From NCBI RefSeq assembly GCF_002179555.1, contig NZ_NHOU01000017.1, positions 16,696 through 80,695 on the forward strand: 64,000 nucleotides of DNA, given 5' to 3'. The notes beneath the pieces are model-generated. The model saw only the letters and a list, made by a program, of their open reading frames with translations. It was not told the origin of the DNA and did no database searches. This stretch comes from Salinicola salarius. GTDB lineage: Bacteria; Pseudomonadota; Gammaproteobacteria; Pseudomonadales; Halomonadaceae. Of this stretch, positions 35,016 through 44,411 are shown one piece after another (within the stretch, counting starts at the first letter, position 1; the number at the start of each line of letters is the position of its first letter). A program made the position numbers and the translations under genes.

Positions 35016-35760
35016 CAGGGGCAAGAGTGATATGAATGATTCGGTCGATGCCGACGACCTGCCCAATATCGATCCGGCGAAACTGCAGCCGATCGATGTC
35101 GAGGCGTTAGTCGGTAGCGATGCGCCGCGTCACCCGCCGAAGATCCTGGTGCTCTACGGTTCGCTGCGCGAGCGCTCCTTCTCGCGGCTGGCCTCCGAGG
35201 AAGCGGGCCGGCTGCTGCGCTGGTACGGCTGCGAGGTGCGCACTTTCAACCCTTCCGGCCTGCCGCTGCCGGACGATGCCGAGGCGGAACATCCCAAGGT
35301 GCAGGAGCTGCGTGAGCTCGCCGAGTGGTGCGACGGCATGCTGTGGGTCAGCCCGGAGCGCCACGGTGCCATGACCGGCATCATGAAGGCCCAGATCGAC
35401 TGGATCCCGCTGTCGCTGGGCGGCGTTCGACCCACCCAGGGCAAGACGCTGGCGGTGATGGAAGTCTCCGGCGGCAGCCAGAGCTTCAACGCCGTCAATC
35501 AGCTGCGGATCCTGGGGCGCTGGATGCGGATGATCACGATCCCCAACCAGTCCTCCGTGCCCAAGGCGTTCAACGAGTTCGACGAAGCCGGACGCATGAA
35601 GCCGTCGCCGCTCTACATGCGAATCGTCGACGTCTGCGAGGAGCTCGTGAAGTTCACCTGGCTGACACGGGGCCGCTCGGCCTATCTCACCGATCGCTAT
35701 TCCGAGCGGGTCGAGAGTGCCGAAGAACTCTCTCGCCGCGTCAATCAAAGCACTCACTAA
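35008..35760 (+). CDS. arsH: ArsH NADPH-dependent flavin oxidoreductase
   Basis: A 250-residue ArsH with the flavodoxin-like FMN site G-S-L-R-E-R-S-F-S near 50-58 and the characteristic [10 protein letters not shown] near 112-121. ArsH oxidises trivalent organoarsenicals such as methylarsenite and relieves oxidative stress. The start overlaps the arsC stop by 8 nt; a second ATG at 35032 is possible. The C-terminal codons (Q-S-T-H-stop) are the first unit of a 14-bp tandem repeat, so the tail may have been altered by duplication. Confidence 0.92.
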   Translation: MNDRGKSDMNDSVDADDLPNIDPAKLQPIDVEALVGSDAPRHPPKILVLYGSLRERSFSRLASEEAGRLLRWYGCEVRTFNPSGLPLPDDAEAEHPKVQELRELAEWCDGMLWVSPERHGAMTGIMKAQIDWIPLSLGGVRPTQGKTLAVMEVSGGSQSFNAVNQLRILGRWMRMITIPNQSSVPKAFNEFDEAGRMKPSPLYMRIVDVCEELVKFTWLTRGRSAYLTDRYSERVESAEELSRRVNQSTH

Positions 35761-35815
35761 AAGTACTCGCTAAAGAGCACTCGCTAAAAAGTACTCATTA
35801 AAAAGCACTCACTGA
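35747..35815 (+). repeat. Five tandem 13-14 bp units spanning the arsH stop
   Basis: Units AAAGCACTCACTAA (35747-35760), AAGTACTCGCTAA (35761-35773), AGAGCACTCGCTAA (35774-35787), AAAGTACTCATTAA (35788-35801) and AAAGCACTCACTGA (35802-35815). Unit 1 contains the arsH stop; every unit ends in a stop triplet (TAA or TGA). They fill the gap to arsB. Confidence 0.95.
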
Positions 35816-35830
35816 ACTCAAGGTCATTCG

Positions 35831-37141
35831 ATGCTGGCACTGGCTATTTTCGTCGTCACCCTGATCCTGGTGATCTGGCAGCCCAAGGGGCTTGGCATTG
35901 GCTGGAGCGCGCTGGGCGGCGCGCTGGTGGCGCTGCTCGCAGGCGTCGTGCAGCTGTCCGACGTCGGCGTGGTATGGGATATCGTCTGGGACGCGACGTT
36001 CACCTTCGTCGCGCTGATCGTCATCTCGCTGATTCTCGACGAGGCGGGATTCTTCGCCTGGGCGGCGCTGCACGTGGCGCGCTGGGGCAACGGCCGGGGG
36101 CATCTGCTGTTTCCGCTGGTCGTGGTGCTCGGCGCGGTAATCGCGGCGTTCTTCGCCAACGATGGCGCGGCGCTGCTGCTGACGCCGATCGTGATCGCGA
36201 TCCTGCTGCGGCTGGACTTCTCGCCGCCGGCGGCGCTGGCGTTCATCATCGCCACCGGTTTCGTCGCCGATACCACCAGCCTGCCGCTGGTAATCTCCAA
36301 CCTGGTCAATATCGTCAGCGCCAACTACTTCGATATCGGCTTCGACCGCTATGCGGCTGTCATGGTGCCGGTCAACCTGGTGTCGCTGGCGGCGACGCTG
36401 GCCGTGCTCTGGATCGCCTTCGGCCGACGGATTCCCAGACGTTACTCGGTCGAGGAACTCGACGCGCCGCGCTCGGCGATCAAGGATCTCCTGATCTTTC
36501 GCGCCGCGTTTCCGCTGCTGGCGGTGCTGCTCGTCGCCTATTTCGTCACCGCACCGCTGGGTATTCCCATCGCCTTCGTGACCGGCGCGGCGGCGATCGT
36601 GCTGATGGCGATCGCCGGTCGCTGGTGGCAGGGCGGCAAGGGCGCCGCCGTTTCGGTGACCGCGGCGCTGAAGGGCGCGCCGTGGCAGATCGTGCTGTTC
36701 TCGATCGGCATGTATCTGGTGGTCTACGGGCTGGGCAACGCGGGCCTGACCGACTACGGCGCGCGGGCGCTGCAGTGGCTTGCCGGGCAGGGTGACTTCG
36801 TCGCCACCATCGGCACCGGGTTTCTCTCCGCCATCGTCGCATCAATAATGAACAACATGCCGTCGACGCTGGTCGGGGCGCTGGCCATCGATCAGGCACA
36901 GGTGCCGGCGGTGACTCAGGAGCTGATGGTCTATGCCAACGTGATCGGCAACGATCTGGGGCCGAAATTCACTCCCATCGGCAGCCTGGCGACGCTTCTG
37001 TGGCTGCACGTGCTGGCCGGCAAGGGCTACAGGATCGGCTGGGGGCAGTACATGAAGGTCGGCCTGCTGATCACCCCGCCGGTGCTGCTGGCGACCCTGG
37101 TGGCGTTGGCGTTGTGGTTGCCGGCCCTGCCGGCGGCCTGA
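35831..37141 (+). CDS. arsB: Arsenite efflux permease ArsB
   Basis: A 436-residue membrane protein of the ArsB/ion transporter superfamily with about 12 helices, starting M-L-A-L-A-I-F-V-V-T-L-I-L-V-I-W-Q-P and carrying the typical F-F-A-N-D-G-A-A-L-L-L-T-P near 114-126 and N-N-M-P-S-T-L near 339-345. It exports arsenite, driven by proton motive force. AAGG precedes the ATG, 70 nt after arsH across a tandem repeat. Three 18-bp repeat units follow its stop. Confidence 0.93.
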   Translation: MLALAIFVVTLILVIWQPKGLGIGWSALGGALVALLAGVVQLSDVGVVWDIVWDATFTFVALIVISLILDEAGFFAWAALHVARWGNGRGHLLFPLVVVLGAVIAAFFANDGAALLLTPIVIAILLRLDFSPPAALAFIIATGFVADTTSLPLVISNLVNIVSANYFDIGFDRYAAVMVPVNLVSLAATLAVLWIAFGRRIPRRYSVEELDAPRSAIKDLLIFRAAFPLLAVLLVAYFVTAPLGIPIAFVTGAAAIVLMAIAGRWWQGGKGAAVSVTAALKGAPWQIVLFSIGMYLVVYGLGNAGLTDYGARALQWLAGQGDFVATIGTGFLSAIVASIMNNMPSTLVGALAIDQAQVPAVTQELMVYANVIGNDLGPKFTPIGSLATLLWLHVLAGKGYRIGWGQYMKVGLLITPPVLLATLVALALWLPALPAA

Positions 37142-37143
37142 AC

Positions 37144-37197
37144 TCGGCAGCCCCACGAGAGCCGGCAGCCGTACGAGAACCGACAATCGGTCGAGAG
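37144..37197 (+). repeat. Three tandem 18-bp units after arsB
   Basis: TCGGCAGCCCCACGAGAG (37144-37161), CCGGCAGCCGTACGAGAA (37162-37179) and CCGACAATCGGTCGAGAG (37180-37197), starting 3 nt after the arsB stop. The end of unit 3 (GAGAG plus the next G) forms the ribosome site of the next gene. Confidence 0.9.
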
Positions 37198-37204
37198 GCA
37201 CTGC

Positions 37205-37768
37205 ATGAACATTCTGGTATTTCTGGGCTCGACGAGACAGAGCCAGCCACCGAAACCGCCGCGCCTGGGAAGCCGGGTGGCGGCGGCGCTAGTTGCGCAC
37301 TTCCGGGAGGCGTATCCGGACGACGAGATCGAGCTGATCGATCCGCTGGATTACGACCTCGGCGACGTGTTCAAGCCGCACTTCGCCTACGCTTCCGGCC
37401 GGGCGCCCGAGCCGCTGGACGCGCTGGCCGACAGGATCCGCGAGGCCGGCGCCTACGTGATGGTGAGCCCCGAGTACAACCACAGCCTTAGCCCGGCGCT
37501 GGCGCACCTGCTCAACCACTTCGGCAGTTCGCTCTACGCTTACAAGCCGAGCCTGATCGTGACCTACTCGGCGGGGCAGTGGGGCGGCGTCCGTGCCGCC
37601 GTGGGCATGCGTACCTTCCTTTCCGAGCTGGGCTGCCTGCCGGTGTCGGCGATGGTCCACGTGCCGCACGCGGCGGAAGTGCTGGATGACGAAGGGCGGT
37701 ATCGCGCCCGGCTGAGTCGACGAAATCCCGACAGACTCGACAGCGCGCCCCTGCGGGAGCGGTCATGA
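37205..37768 (+). CDS. NADPH-dependent FMN reductase-like protein
   Basis: A 187-residue flavodoxin-fold protein: G-S-T-R-Q-S near 8-13 (FMN phosphate loop) and S-P-E-Y-N-H-S-L-S-P-A-L near 88-99, the hallmark of the NADPH-dependent FMN reductase family to which ArsH also belongs. It is shorter than ArsH and lacks its extra N-terminal segment. Last gene of the first ars operon, 63 nt after arsB, with GAGAGG as ribosome site. Role in arsenic resistance is inferred from position; it could recycle flavin or reduce quinones under metalloid stress. Confidence 0.8.
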   Translation: MNILVFLGSTRQSQPPKPPRLGSRVAAALVAHFREAYPDDEIELIDPLDYDLGDVFKPHFAYASGRAPEPLDALADRIREAGAYVMVSPEYNHSLSPALAHLLNHFGSSLYAYKPSLIVTYSAGQWGGVRAAVGMRTFLSELGCLPVSAMVHVPHAAEVLDDEGRYRARLSRRNPDRLDSAPLRERS

Positions 37769-37788
37769 TTCCCGCCTTGCGTTGCCGT

Positions 37789-39036
37789 TCAGTGAATCGG
37801 CTCGGCGTCGTCCGACTCGGTCGACTCCGCGGGCAGGCCCAGGGCGATGACGGCGCTGGCCAGTACCAGGCCGGCAGAAACCCAGAGACAGGCCTGGAGT
37901 CCGTACGCCTGATACAGCCAGCCGGAGAGTACCGTGCCGATCAGCCGCCCCATGGCATTGGCCATGTAGTAGAAGCCCACGTCCATCGACACGCCTTCAG
38001 CGCGTGCGAAACGCACGATCAGATAGCTGTGCCAGCTGGAGTTGATGGCAAATACCACGCCGAACAGCAGCAGGCCGGCCACCAGCCAGAAGACGTCGGC
38101 ATCGAGTGGCAGCAATGCCAATAGTGCAGGCAGCGAGGCCAGCGCGAGCGCCCAGCCGGCGGTGATGCCTCTGGCGCCCCCCTGTACGAGCCGGGTGATC
38201 TTCGGCGCCTGGGTCTGCACGCCGCCATAGCCGACCACCCAACCGGCGAGCATGGCGCCGACGGCCCAGTAGCCCCAGCCGTGCTGGTCGTAGAGATACA
38301 CCGGCAGTGCCACCACGAACCAGACGTCACGGGATGCGAACAGGCACAGCCTGGCCGCGGAAAGCACGTTCACCGCTCGGGAGGTGGAAAAGACCTCGCG
38401 AAACCTTGGCTTGGATTTCGTCCTGCCCAGGTCGGCGCGCAGCCGCCACAGCGAGAGCAGCAGCACCCCGGCCAGCATCACCAGCATCAGAGCGATGGCG
38501 CCCTGGAAACCGACCAGCGTCAGCAGCAGGCCGCCCAGGAAGAAGCCGATGCCCTTGAGTGCGTTCTTCGAGCCGGTCAGCAGCGCTATCCAGCGGTAAA
38601 GGGCGCTTTGCGCCGACTGGCTGTTGCTGGGCACCAGCACCTTGACCGCGCTCTTGGCGCTCATCTTGTTGAGATCCTTGGCGATCCCCGAGAGCGCCTG
38701 CGCAGCCATCACCCATACCACGGTCAACATCGACGCGGGCACCAGCAGCATGCCCAGGGCGACGATCTGCAGGCCTAGGCCCACGTTCATCGTCCGGTTG
38801 AGCCCGAGCCTGGCACCGAGCCAGCCGCCGACGAAATTGGTCGCGACGCCGAAGGCCTCGTAGAAGAGAAACAGCATCGCCACTTCGAGCGGCGAGTAGC
38901 CTAGCTGGTGGAAATGCAGCACCACCAGCATGCGCAGGGCGCCGTCGGTCAGCGTGAACGCCCAGTAGTTGCCGGTCACCAGCAGGTACTGGCGGACTTC
39001 GAAGGGTAGCGATCTCAACCGCTCGACAGATGACAT
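37789..39036 (-). CDS. arsJ: Organoarsenical exporter ArsJ (MFS)
   Basis: A 415-residue major facilitator protein with about 12 helices. The N-terminal V-R-Q-Y-L-L-V-T-G-N-Y-W-A-F-T-L-T-D-G-A (about 15-34) and the G-I-A-K-D-L-N-K-M-S-A-K-S-A-V-K near 116-131 are ArsJ family marks. It always pairs with a GAPDH, which is encoded 12 nt upstream here. GAPDH makes unstable 1-arseno-3-phosphoglycerate from arsenate and ArsJ pumps it out, removing arsenate without reduction. Last gene of the second ars operon. It converges on the flavin reductase gene. Confidence 0.92.
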   Translation of the reverse strand: MSSVERLRSLPFEVRQYLLVTGNYWAFTLTDGALRMLVVLHFHQLGYSPLEVAMLFLFYEAFGVATNFVGGWLGARLGLNRTMNVGLGLQIVALGMLLVPASMLTVVWVMAAQALSGIAKDLNKMSAKSAVKVLVPSNSQSAQSALYRWIALLTGSKNALKGIGFFLGGLLLTLVGFQGAIALMLVMLAGVLLLSLWRLRADLGRTKSKPRFREVFSTSRAVNVLSAARLCLFASRDVWFVVALPVYLYDQHGWGYWAVGAMLAGWVVGYGGVQTQAPKITRLVQGGARGITAGWALALASLPALLALLPLDADVFWLVAGLLLFGVVFAINSSWHSYLIVRFARAEGVSMDVGFYYMANAMGRLIGTVLSGWLYQAYGLQACLWVSAGLVLASAVIALGLPAESTESDDAEPIH

Positions 39037-39048
39037 GATCGACCTCGC

Positions 39049-40065
39049 CTACGCTCGCCCGACCTTGAGTGCCAGCTCGACGGTGCGGTTGGTGTAGCCC
39101 CACTCGTTGTCGTACCAGGCGTAGATCTTCACCTGGCTGCCGTTGACCACCAGGGTCGAGAGCGCATCGACGATGGCGCTGCGCGGGTCCGTGCGGTAGT
39201 CCACCGACACCAGCGGGCGGGTCTCGAAGCCCAGGATGCGTGCCAGGGCGCCCGTCGAGGCGTCCCTCAGCGCCTCGTTCACCTCCTCGGCCGTGGTCTC
39301 GCGTTCCACCTCGAACACCATGTCGGTGAGCGAAGCATTGGCCAGCGGCACGCGAACGGCATGGCCGTTGAGCTTGCCCGTCAGCTCGGGGAAGATCTCG
39401 GTGATCGCCTTGGCGGATCCGGTCGTGGTGGGGATCAGGCTCATGCCGCTGGCCCGGGCGCGACGCAGGTCCTTGTGCGGACTGTCGAGAATCGACTGGG
39501 TATTGGTGATGTCGTGGATCGTGGTCATCGAGCCGTGGCGAATGCCGAACATCTCGTGAATCACCTTGACCACTGGCGCCATGCAGTTGGTGGTGCAGCT
39601 CGCGGCGGTAACGATGCGATGCTGGCCGGGGTCGTATTGATGGTCGTTGACGCCCATGACCACGTTGAGCACGCCCGCTGCCTTGACCGGCGCCGTGACC
39701 ACGACCCGTCCGACCCCCTGGTCGAGATAGGCCTGAAGCTTGTCGGGACTCTTCATGACGCCGGATGCCTCGATCACGACGTCGCACTGCGACCAGTCGC
39801 TGTCCGCGAGTTCGCGATGACTGCTGAACGGGATCTCGACGCCATCCACCGTGATCGACCGCTCGCCGGCCGCGATGCCGCTTCCCGGGGACCAGTGTCC
39901 ATGCACGGAATCGAACTCGAGCAGGTGGGCGAACGTTTCCGCCGTTCCCGCCGGGTCGTTGATCCGCACGATCTCCAGCGTCTCCACCGCGCGGCGATCC
40001 CACAGGCTGCGCAGGGCGAGACGCCCGATTCTACCGAGGCCGTTGATCCCGATTCGAAGAGACAT
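39049..40065 (-). CDS. Arsenic-linked glyceraldehyde-3-phosphate dehydrogenase
   Basis: A 338-residue GAPDH: NAD motif [10 protein letters not shown] near 6-15, catalytic S-C157-T-T-N-C near 156-161, and W-Y-D-N-E-W-G-Y near 315-322. All key residues are present. Location between arsR and arsJ marks it as the specialised GAPDH of the arsenate-efflux pathway and not the central glycolytic copy. AAGGAG lies upstream of the ATG. An 80-bp gap with a 14-bp tandem repeat separates it from arsR. Confidence 0.92.
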   Translation of the reverse strand: MSLRIGINGLGRIGRLALRSLWDRRAVETLEIVRINDPAGTAETFAHLLEFDSVHGHWSPGSGIAAGERSITVDGVEIPFSSHRELADSDWSQCDVVIEASGVMKSPDKLQAYLDQGVGRVVVTAPVKAAGVLNVVMGVNDHQYDPGQHRIVTAASCTTNCMAPVVKVIHEMFGIRHGSMTTIHDITNTQSILDSPHKDLRRARASGMSLIPTTTGSAKAITEIFPELTGKLNGHAVRVPLANASLTDMVFEVERETTAEEVNEALRDASTGALARILGFETRPLVSVDYRTDPRSAIVDALSTLVVNGSQVKIYAWYDNEWGYTNRTVELALKVGRA

Positions 40066-40109
40066 GGCAACTCCTTTGGCAAGATTCGATTGAGCGTGTT
40101 CGGTTGGTC

Positions 40110-40151
40110 GTATGCCACTAACCGTATTTCGCTAACCGTATTTCATTAACA
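40110..40151 (-). repeat. 14-bp tandem repeat spanning the second arsR stop
   Basis: On the plus strand: GTATGCCACTAACC (40110-40123), GTATTTCGCTAACC (40124-40137) and GTATTTCATTAACA (40138-40151). The arsR stop (TTA on plus, 40146-40148) is in the last unit; the other units carry TTA or CTA at the same place, so stop triplets (TAA or TAG) recur in the transcript. Confidence 0.92.
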
Positions 40152-40499
40152 GTGTTCGGTCTGGCGCGCGGGGCGGTTGCCCATCGCCGCCAGCCGGTCG
40201 CGGGCTTCGCCCATCAGCGAGGAGGCGCCCGCGGTCGCTTCGTCGAGGGTCGCAAGTACCCAGTTCGGCAGATCCGGCATCAGGCGATAGTGGACCCACT
40301 GCCCCTGACGTCGATCTTGCAAGAGATCGCAGGCGCGCAACTGGGCGAGATGCCGTGAGATCTTGGGTTGAGGTTGCTGGAGCGCGTGGGTCATTTCACA
40401 GACGCAAAGCTCACCCTCGGTGTGGATGAGCAGTGACAGGGCGAGGCGCGTTTCGTCGCCCAGGCATTTGAACAGCTGGGCGGGGGATAGTGCAGGCAA
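40146..40499 (-). CDS. arsR: ArsR-family repressor, classical C-x-C type (second ars operon)
   Basis: A 117-residue winged-helix repressor with the classical arsenite site E-L-C32-V-C34-E-M-T in the recognition-helix region and a Q-P-Q-P-K-I-S-R-H-L-A-Q-L DNA-reading helix near 42-54. It starts at TTG with GGAAGAG upstream, 9 nt after the stop of the preceding arsC. It probably binds the ATATG-N8-CATAT dyad ahead of that arsC and may also recognise the similar palindrome in front of pstS. Its type differs from the first ArsR at 34.2 kb, implying two independently acquired systems. Confidence 0.9.
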   Translation of the reverse strand: MPALSPAQLFKCLGDETRLALSLLIHTEGELCVCEMTHALQQPQPKISRHLAQLRACDLLQDRRQGQWVHYRLMPDLPNWVLATLDEATAGASSLMGEARDRLAAMGNRPARQTEHC

Positions 40500-40508
40500 G
40501 ACTCTTCC

Positions 40509-40928
40509 TCATGAATGGGTTCTGGATTTGACACCCAGCCAGAGTTTCAACCGGGTCAGTATCTCCTGGAGGGCGTGCTGGTAGTTTCTGGGATCGTCGT
40601 GCAGCCGCGGGTCCTGAATGTCCCAGTAGATGAGTTCGTTCGTCAGACCTTCCCAGTCCCGGCACCGCTGCTGGGCCTTCTCACACAGGATGATGACGGC
40701 ATCGAAGTGTTGATCTGCGTAGGTCTCCAGCGACTTGCTGGCCAGCCCCTGTGTACTGACGTCGATCTCTTCCAGAGCGTTCAGCGCGGCGCGCTGGGGT
40801 TCGTCGGGATCGACACCGGCGCTGAATGCTTCGTATCGGTCGCCCGCCAGATGTCGAAGCAGAGCCTCACCCATCAATGACCTGGCCGAGTTGGCATTGC
40901 AAAGAAACAGTACCCGCTGTTTGGACAT
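40509..40928 (-). CDS. arsC: Arsenate reductase, LMW phosphatase (thioredoxin-type) family
   Basis: A 139-residue protein with the LMW phosphatase P-loop C10-N-A-N-S-A-R-S near the N-terminus and later cysteines in I-L-C-E-K-A-Q-Q-R-C near 80-89 that can form the relay disulfide. This is the ArsC type coupled to thioredoxin or mycothiol/glutathione, unrelated to the glutaredoxin type at 34.6 kb. I prefer the ATG at 40928 to 40934 because GAGGG is then well spaced. First gene of arsC-arsR-gapdh-arsJ. Two different arsenate reductases within 6 kb indicate a composite island. Confidence 0.87.
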   Translation of the reverse strand: MSKQRVLFLCNANSARSLMGEALLRHLAGDRYEAFSAGVDPDEPQRAALNALEEIDVSTQGLASKSLETYADQHFDAVIILCEKAQQRCRDWEGLTNELIYWDIQDPRLHDDPRNYQHALQEILTRLKLWLGVKSRTHS

Positions 40929-40946
40929 TGTCATACCCTCATCGAT

Positions 40947-40964
40947 ATATGCGTTTTAACATAT
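40947..40964 (-). promoter_or_regulatory. Probable ArsR operator of the second ars operon
   Basis: Dyad ATATG-N8-CATAT about 20-35 nt upstream of the arsC start, in a locally AT-rich stretch. It contains CGCATATA on the coding strand, shared with the pstS upstream region. Confidence 0.6.
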
Positions 40965-41010
40965 GTGCCGTTGCTAAATCAGCCGCTTGGCGTGGCCCGG
41001 GAGGTTCGCT

Positions 41011-41820
41011 TTAGCCGTACCGGCCGGTTATGTAGTCTTCCGCCCGCTTGGTCGCTGGGTTGGAAAACATGGTCTTGGTATCGTTGTATTCGACGACCTC
41101 TCCCAGGTGGAAAAAAGCCGTGTAATCGGCGACCCGCGCAGCCTGCTGCATGTTGTGAGTCACCGTGACGATCGTGAACTGCAGTTTGAGGCGATCCATC
41201 AGATCCTCGATGGTTGCCGTGGATATGGGGTCCAGAGCCGATGTCGGCTCGTCCATCAATATGACCTCGGGACGTACTGCGATGGCGCGGGCGATGCAGA
41301 GGCGCTGCTGTTGCCCTCCCGATAGTGAAGTGCCGGGCTGCTTCAGCTTGTCCTTCACCTCGTCCCACAATCCAGCATCACGAAGGGCCTGTTCGACCAG
41401 ATCGTCGACGTCGGGCTTGCGACTGACCAGATCGTGCATTCGTGGTGCATAGGCCACGTTGTCATAGATCGACTTGGGAAACGGATTGGGTTTCTGGAAG
41501 ACCATGCCCACCAGTCGCCTCAGGGCCACTTCGTCCGTTCTGGCGTCGTTGACGTCGCGCCCTTCCATTTCGACCGACCCTTTGACGCGCACGCTCGGAA
41601 TCAGGTCGTTCATGCGATTCAAGCAGCGCAGGAAGGTCGATTTACCGCAGCCCGAAGGGCCGATGAGTGCCGTGACGTTGTTGCGATAGAGGTCCAGGTC
41701 GATTCCGTGGAGCGCTTGCGACTCGCCATACCAGAGATCCAGGTCGCGCACCCGAATGATCAATTCGTGGTGGGCATTGTCATTGTGAGTCAAAGGCTCA
41801 CCGGGAGAAGATCGATTCAT
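41011..41820 (-). CDS. pstB: Phosphate ABC transporter ATP-binding protein PstB
   Basis: A 269-residue ABC ATPase: Walker [10 protein letters not shown] near 50-58, signature L-S-G-G-Q-Q-Q-R near 162-169, Walker B V-I-L-M-D-E-P near 182-188. Conserved R-V-A-D-Y-T-A-F-F at the end is typical of PstB. The ATG at 41820 has GGAG 8 nt upstream; a TTG 48 nt earlier is less likely. Last gene of pstSCAB; phoU is not present downstream. The unit lies directly beside the ars operon. Confidence 0.93.
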   Translation of the reverse strand: MNRSSPGEPLTHNDNAHHELIIRVRDLDLWYGESQALHGIDLDLYRNNVTALIGPSGCGKSTFLRCLNRMNDLIPSVRVKGSVEMEGRDVNDARTDEVALRRLVGMVFQKPNPFPKSIYDNVAYAPRMHDLVSRKPDVDDLVEQALRDAGLWDEVKDKLKQPGTSLSGGQQQRLCIARAIAVRPEVILMDEPTSALDPISTATIEDLMDRLKLQFTIVTVTHNMQQAARVADYTAFFHLGEVVEYNDTKTMFSNPATKRAEDYITGRYG

Positions 41821-41871
41821 GCCATGGGCTCCACTGAGGAAACGGATATTCGACGGATCACGCAGCAACGC

Positions 41872-43038
41872 TTACCAGCGCCGCTCGAACTTCCTGCGCA
41901 AGAGCACGGCGGTGGCGTTGAGAGCGATCAGTACCGCTAGCAGCACCACGATGCCGCCCGCCGTCTTCTCGACGAAGGCACGATCGGGCTCGCCCGACCA
42001 GGTGAATACCTGCGCGGGCAGTACCGTGGCGGCGTCGGTGATGGTGCCGCCGACGTCCGGTATGAAGGCCACCATGCCGACGATGATCAGCGGCGCGGTC
42101 TCGCCCATGGCTTGCGCGAGACCGATGATGGAACCCGTCATGATGCCCGGCATCGCCAATGGCAGCACATGATCGCGCACGACCTGCCAGCGCGAGCAAC
42201 CGACGCCGAAGGCGGCGTGGCGGATGGAGTCGGGCACGCTGCGCAGCGCGGTGCGGGTTGCGATGATGATGACGGGTAGCGTCATCAGTGCCAGCGTCAT
42301 CCCGCCCACCAGCGGCGTCGACCGGGGCACGCCGAAGAAGTTGATGAAGATGGCCAGGCCCAGCAGTCCGAAGAGTATCGAGGGAATCGCAGCCAGGTTA
42401 TTGATATTGATCTCGATCAGTTGGGTCAGACGATTGTCCGGTGCGAACTCCTCGAGATAGATCGCCGTCATGACTCCGATGGGAAAAGCGATGACCAGTG
42501 TGACCAGCATCGTCCAGACCGTGCCCAGCGCTGCCGCCATGATGCCGGCAAGTTCTGGCATTTTGGAGTCACCACTGGTGAAGAAGCGGAGATTGAAACG
42601 GAGTTCGGCTCGCCCCTGAGCGACCATTTCGTCGACGCGAGCGCGAGCGTCCTCGCTCAGTCGGTTGGGGTGATCCTTGAGATATTGGTCCACCTGACCA
42701 TCGGCGAGCACCCATTCGGTGCGAGTCGTTCCCAGCAGTTTGGGCTGGTCCTGAATCTGGCGCGGGATGAGACGTAACCAACCCCGGCTGACGAGATCGC
42801 GAATGTCTTCATCCACAGCGGCAGGTGGCATTTTGCTTGCCTGCTCGCTGTAGTGGGCCTTTACCTGGATCTGAGCCTGTTGAAACGCCGGCAGACCTTT
42901 CATCAACATATCGGTGAAAAAGAACACCAGAAATAGGCCTGCCAATCCCAACGCGCCCATGGATAACCACTTCATGAGACGGGATTGACGGTGTCGACGT
43001 TTGAGCTGGAGAGTAATCTCGTCGAGCGATTGAGACAT
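41872..43038 (-). CDS. pstA: Phosphate ABC transporter permease PstA
   Basis: A 388-residue permease: a first helix (about 29-49), a long periplasmic segment (about 50-160) typical of the larger PstA proteins of gammaproteobacteria, then five helices with the ABC permease coupling loop near 285-305. The start at 43038 follows AGGAG by 8 nt and was preferred to 43056, which would overlap the pstC stop. It forms the membrane channel with PstC. Confidence 0.9.
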   Translation of the reverse strand: MSQSLDEITLQLKRRHRQSRLMKWLSMGALGLAGLFLVFFFTDMLMKGLPAFQQAQIQVKAHYSEQASKMPPAAVDEDIRDLVSRGWLRLIPRQIQDQPKLLGTTRTEWVLADGQVDQYLKDHPNRLSEDARARVDEMVAQGRAELRFNLRFFTSGDSKMPELAGIMAAALGTVWTMLVTLVIAFPIGVMTAIYLEEFAPDNRLTQLIEININNLAAIPSILFGLLGLAIFINFFGVPRSTPLVGGMTLALMTLPVIIIATRTALRSVPDSIRHAAFGVGCSRWQVVRDHVLPLAMPGIMTGSIIGLAQAMGETAPLIIVGMVAFIPDVGGTITDAATVLPAQVFTWSGEPDRAFVEKTAGGIVVLLAVLIALNATAVLLRRKFERRW

Positions 43039-43055
43039 CTTGCAAGCTCCTCGCA

Positions 43056-44312
43056 TTACAGGTGGTTGACGCGATACTTCTCGCGGAAGCGCCGGATCAT
43101 GAGCACAGATGCCAGGTTGAGTGCCAGCGTGACGACGAATAGCACCAGACCCAACGCAAAGGCCGACAGGGTTTCCGCACTCTCGAATTCCTGATCACCT
43201 GTCAGTGCCGCCACGATGCGCACGGTGACCGTGGTCATCTCCTCCAGCGGATTGGCCGTCAGGTTGGGGCGCATGCCAGCGGCCATGACCACGATCATCG
43301 TCTCGCCCAGCGCTCGCGACACGGCCAGCAGCGAGGCGGAGATAATGCCGGGCATTGCGGCGGGCAGCACGACGTCGCGTATGGTTTCCCCTTGTGTCAG
43401 CCCCAGCGCCAGCGAGCCCTGCCGCATGCTGTCCGGAACGGCGTTGATCACGTCATCGGAGAGCGAAGAAATGAAGGGGATGATCATGATGCCCATGACC
43501 ACGCCGGGAGCGAGCGCATTGTTGAACGAGGCATCCAGCCCCAGGTGGTCGGCAATGTCGACGATGAGCGGCGCTACGGTGATCGCGGCGAAAAAGCCGT
43601 AAACCACGGTGGGGATCCCCGCCAGTATCTCGAGCGTTGGCTTGGCAATAGTACGGACTGAGCGAGGGGCGAATTCGGCCATGTAGATAGCGGACAGCAG
43701 CCCCACCGGGATTGCGACGAGCATCGCAATGGCGGTGATCAGGAAGGTTCCTGCAAACAGCGGTATCGACCCGAATTGAGCCGCGCTCTGGGAATCCCCG
43801 CCACGTCCGGCGGCAGAAAGAAAGCTGTTGCCCGGCGCCCATACGGTGCCCGTCAGGAAATCCCACAGGCCATGCAATTGGAAGAAGCGCAGCGCTTCGA
43901 ACACGATCGAAATCAGAATGCCAAAGGTCGTCAGAATGGAGATCGACGCCGACGCGACCAGAGCCCAGCGAATGACACGCTCGATGGCCCGGCGGGCATG
44001 GAAGTTCGGCCGTACCTGTCGCATGCCGCTCCAGAGGCCGAAAGCGGCAATCGCCAGACTGCCGGTCAACAGATAGCCCGTCGCGAGCCTGGCCTGTAGC
44101 AGTAACATCAGAAAGGCGCCCATCGCCGCTACGGTAAGGGCCGGACCGACAGTGGCAATCACGGCGAACCATGCATACTGATCGGGTTGTGCCGACATCG
44201 CTCTGCCGGCGCTGCGTTCCCTGGCGGCCTTGGCTCTACCCAAAAAGAAGGCAGACAGCGCCATGATCGACAGAGCGCCGCCAAACAGCGTGAGGAGATA
44301 ATGGGTCTGCAT
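43056..44312 (-). CDS. pstC: Phosphate ABC transporter permease PstC
   Basis: A 418-residue permease, longer than classical PstC (about 320) because of two additional N-terminal helices (about 5-22 and 45-95), a form common in marine and halophilic proteobacteria. The C-terminal part has six helices and the coupling loop with A-L-G-E-T near 330-335. The ribosome site is weak. Gene order pstS-pstC-pstA-pstB on the minus strand is standard. Confidence 0.9.
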   Translation of the reverse strand: MQTHYLLTLFGGALSIMALSAFFLGRAKAARERSAGRAMSAQPDQYAWFAVIATVGPALTVAAMGAFLMLLLQARLATGYLLTGSLAIAAFGLWSGMRQVRPNFHARRAIERVIRWALVASASISILTTFGILISIVFEALRFFQLHGLWDFLTGTVWAPGNSFLSAAGRGGDSQSAAQFGSIPLFAGTFLITAIAMLVAIPVGLLSAIYMAEFAPRSVRTIAKPTLEILAGIPTVVYGFFAAITVAPLIVDIADHLGLDASFNNALAPGVVMGIMIIPFISSLSDDVINAVPDSMRQGSLALGLTQGETIRDVVLPAAMPGIISASLLAVSRALGETMIVVMAAGMRPNLTANPLEEMTTVTVRIVAALTGDQEFESAETLSAFALGLVLFVVTLALNLASVLMIRRFREKYRVNHL

Positions 44313-44411
44313 TGGGGGATCTCGAGCAAGAGTGTCTAGCTGTCGTCGAGCGTGGCTAATGTCGGCGGGCCAAAGGTGTATACCGTCGGCCCGCCATCCA
44401 CACTCGTCGCG

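Noticed and set aside
35747..35815. Short repeat array considered as CRISPR
   Set aside because: Units are directly contiguous without spacers, only 13-14 bp long, and no cas genes are present.
38327..40003. 558-codon minus-strand frame across gapdh and arsJ
   Set aside because: It is a frame-shifted shadow of two clearly recognisable genes, with an Arg/Gly/Pro-rich translation.
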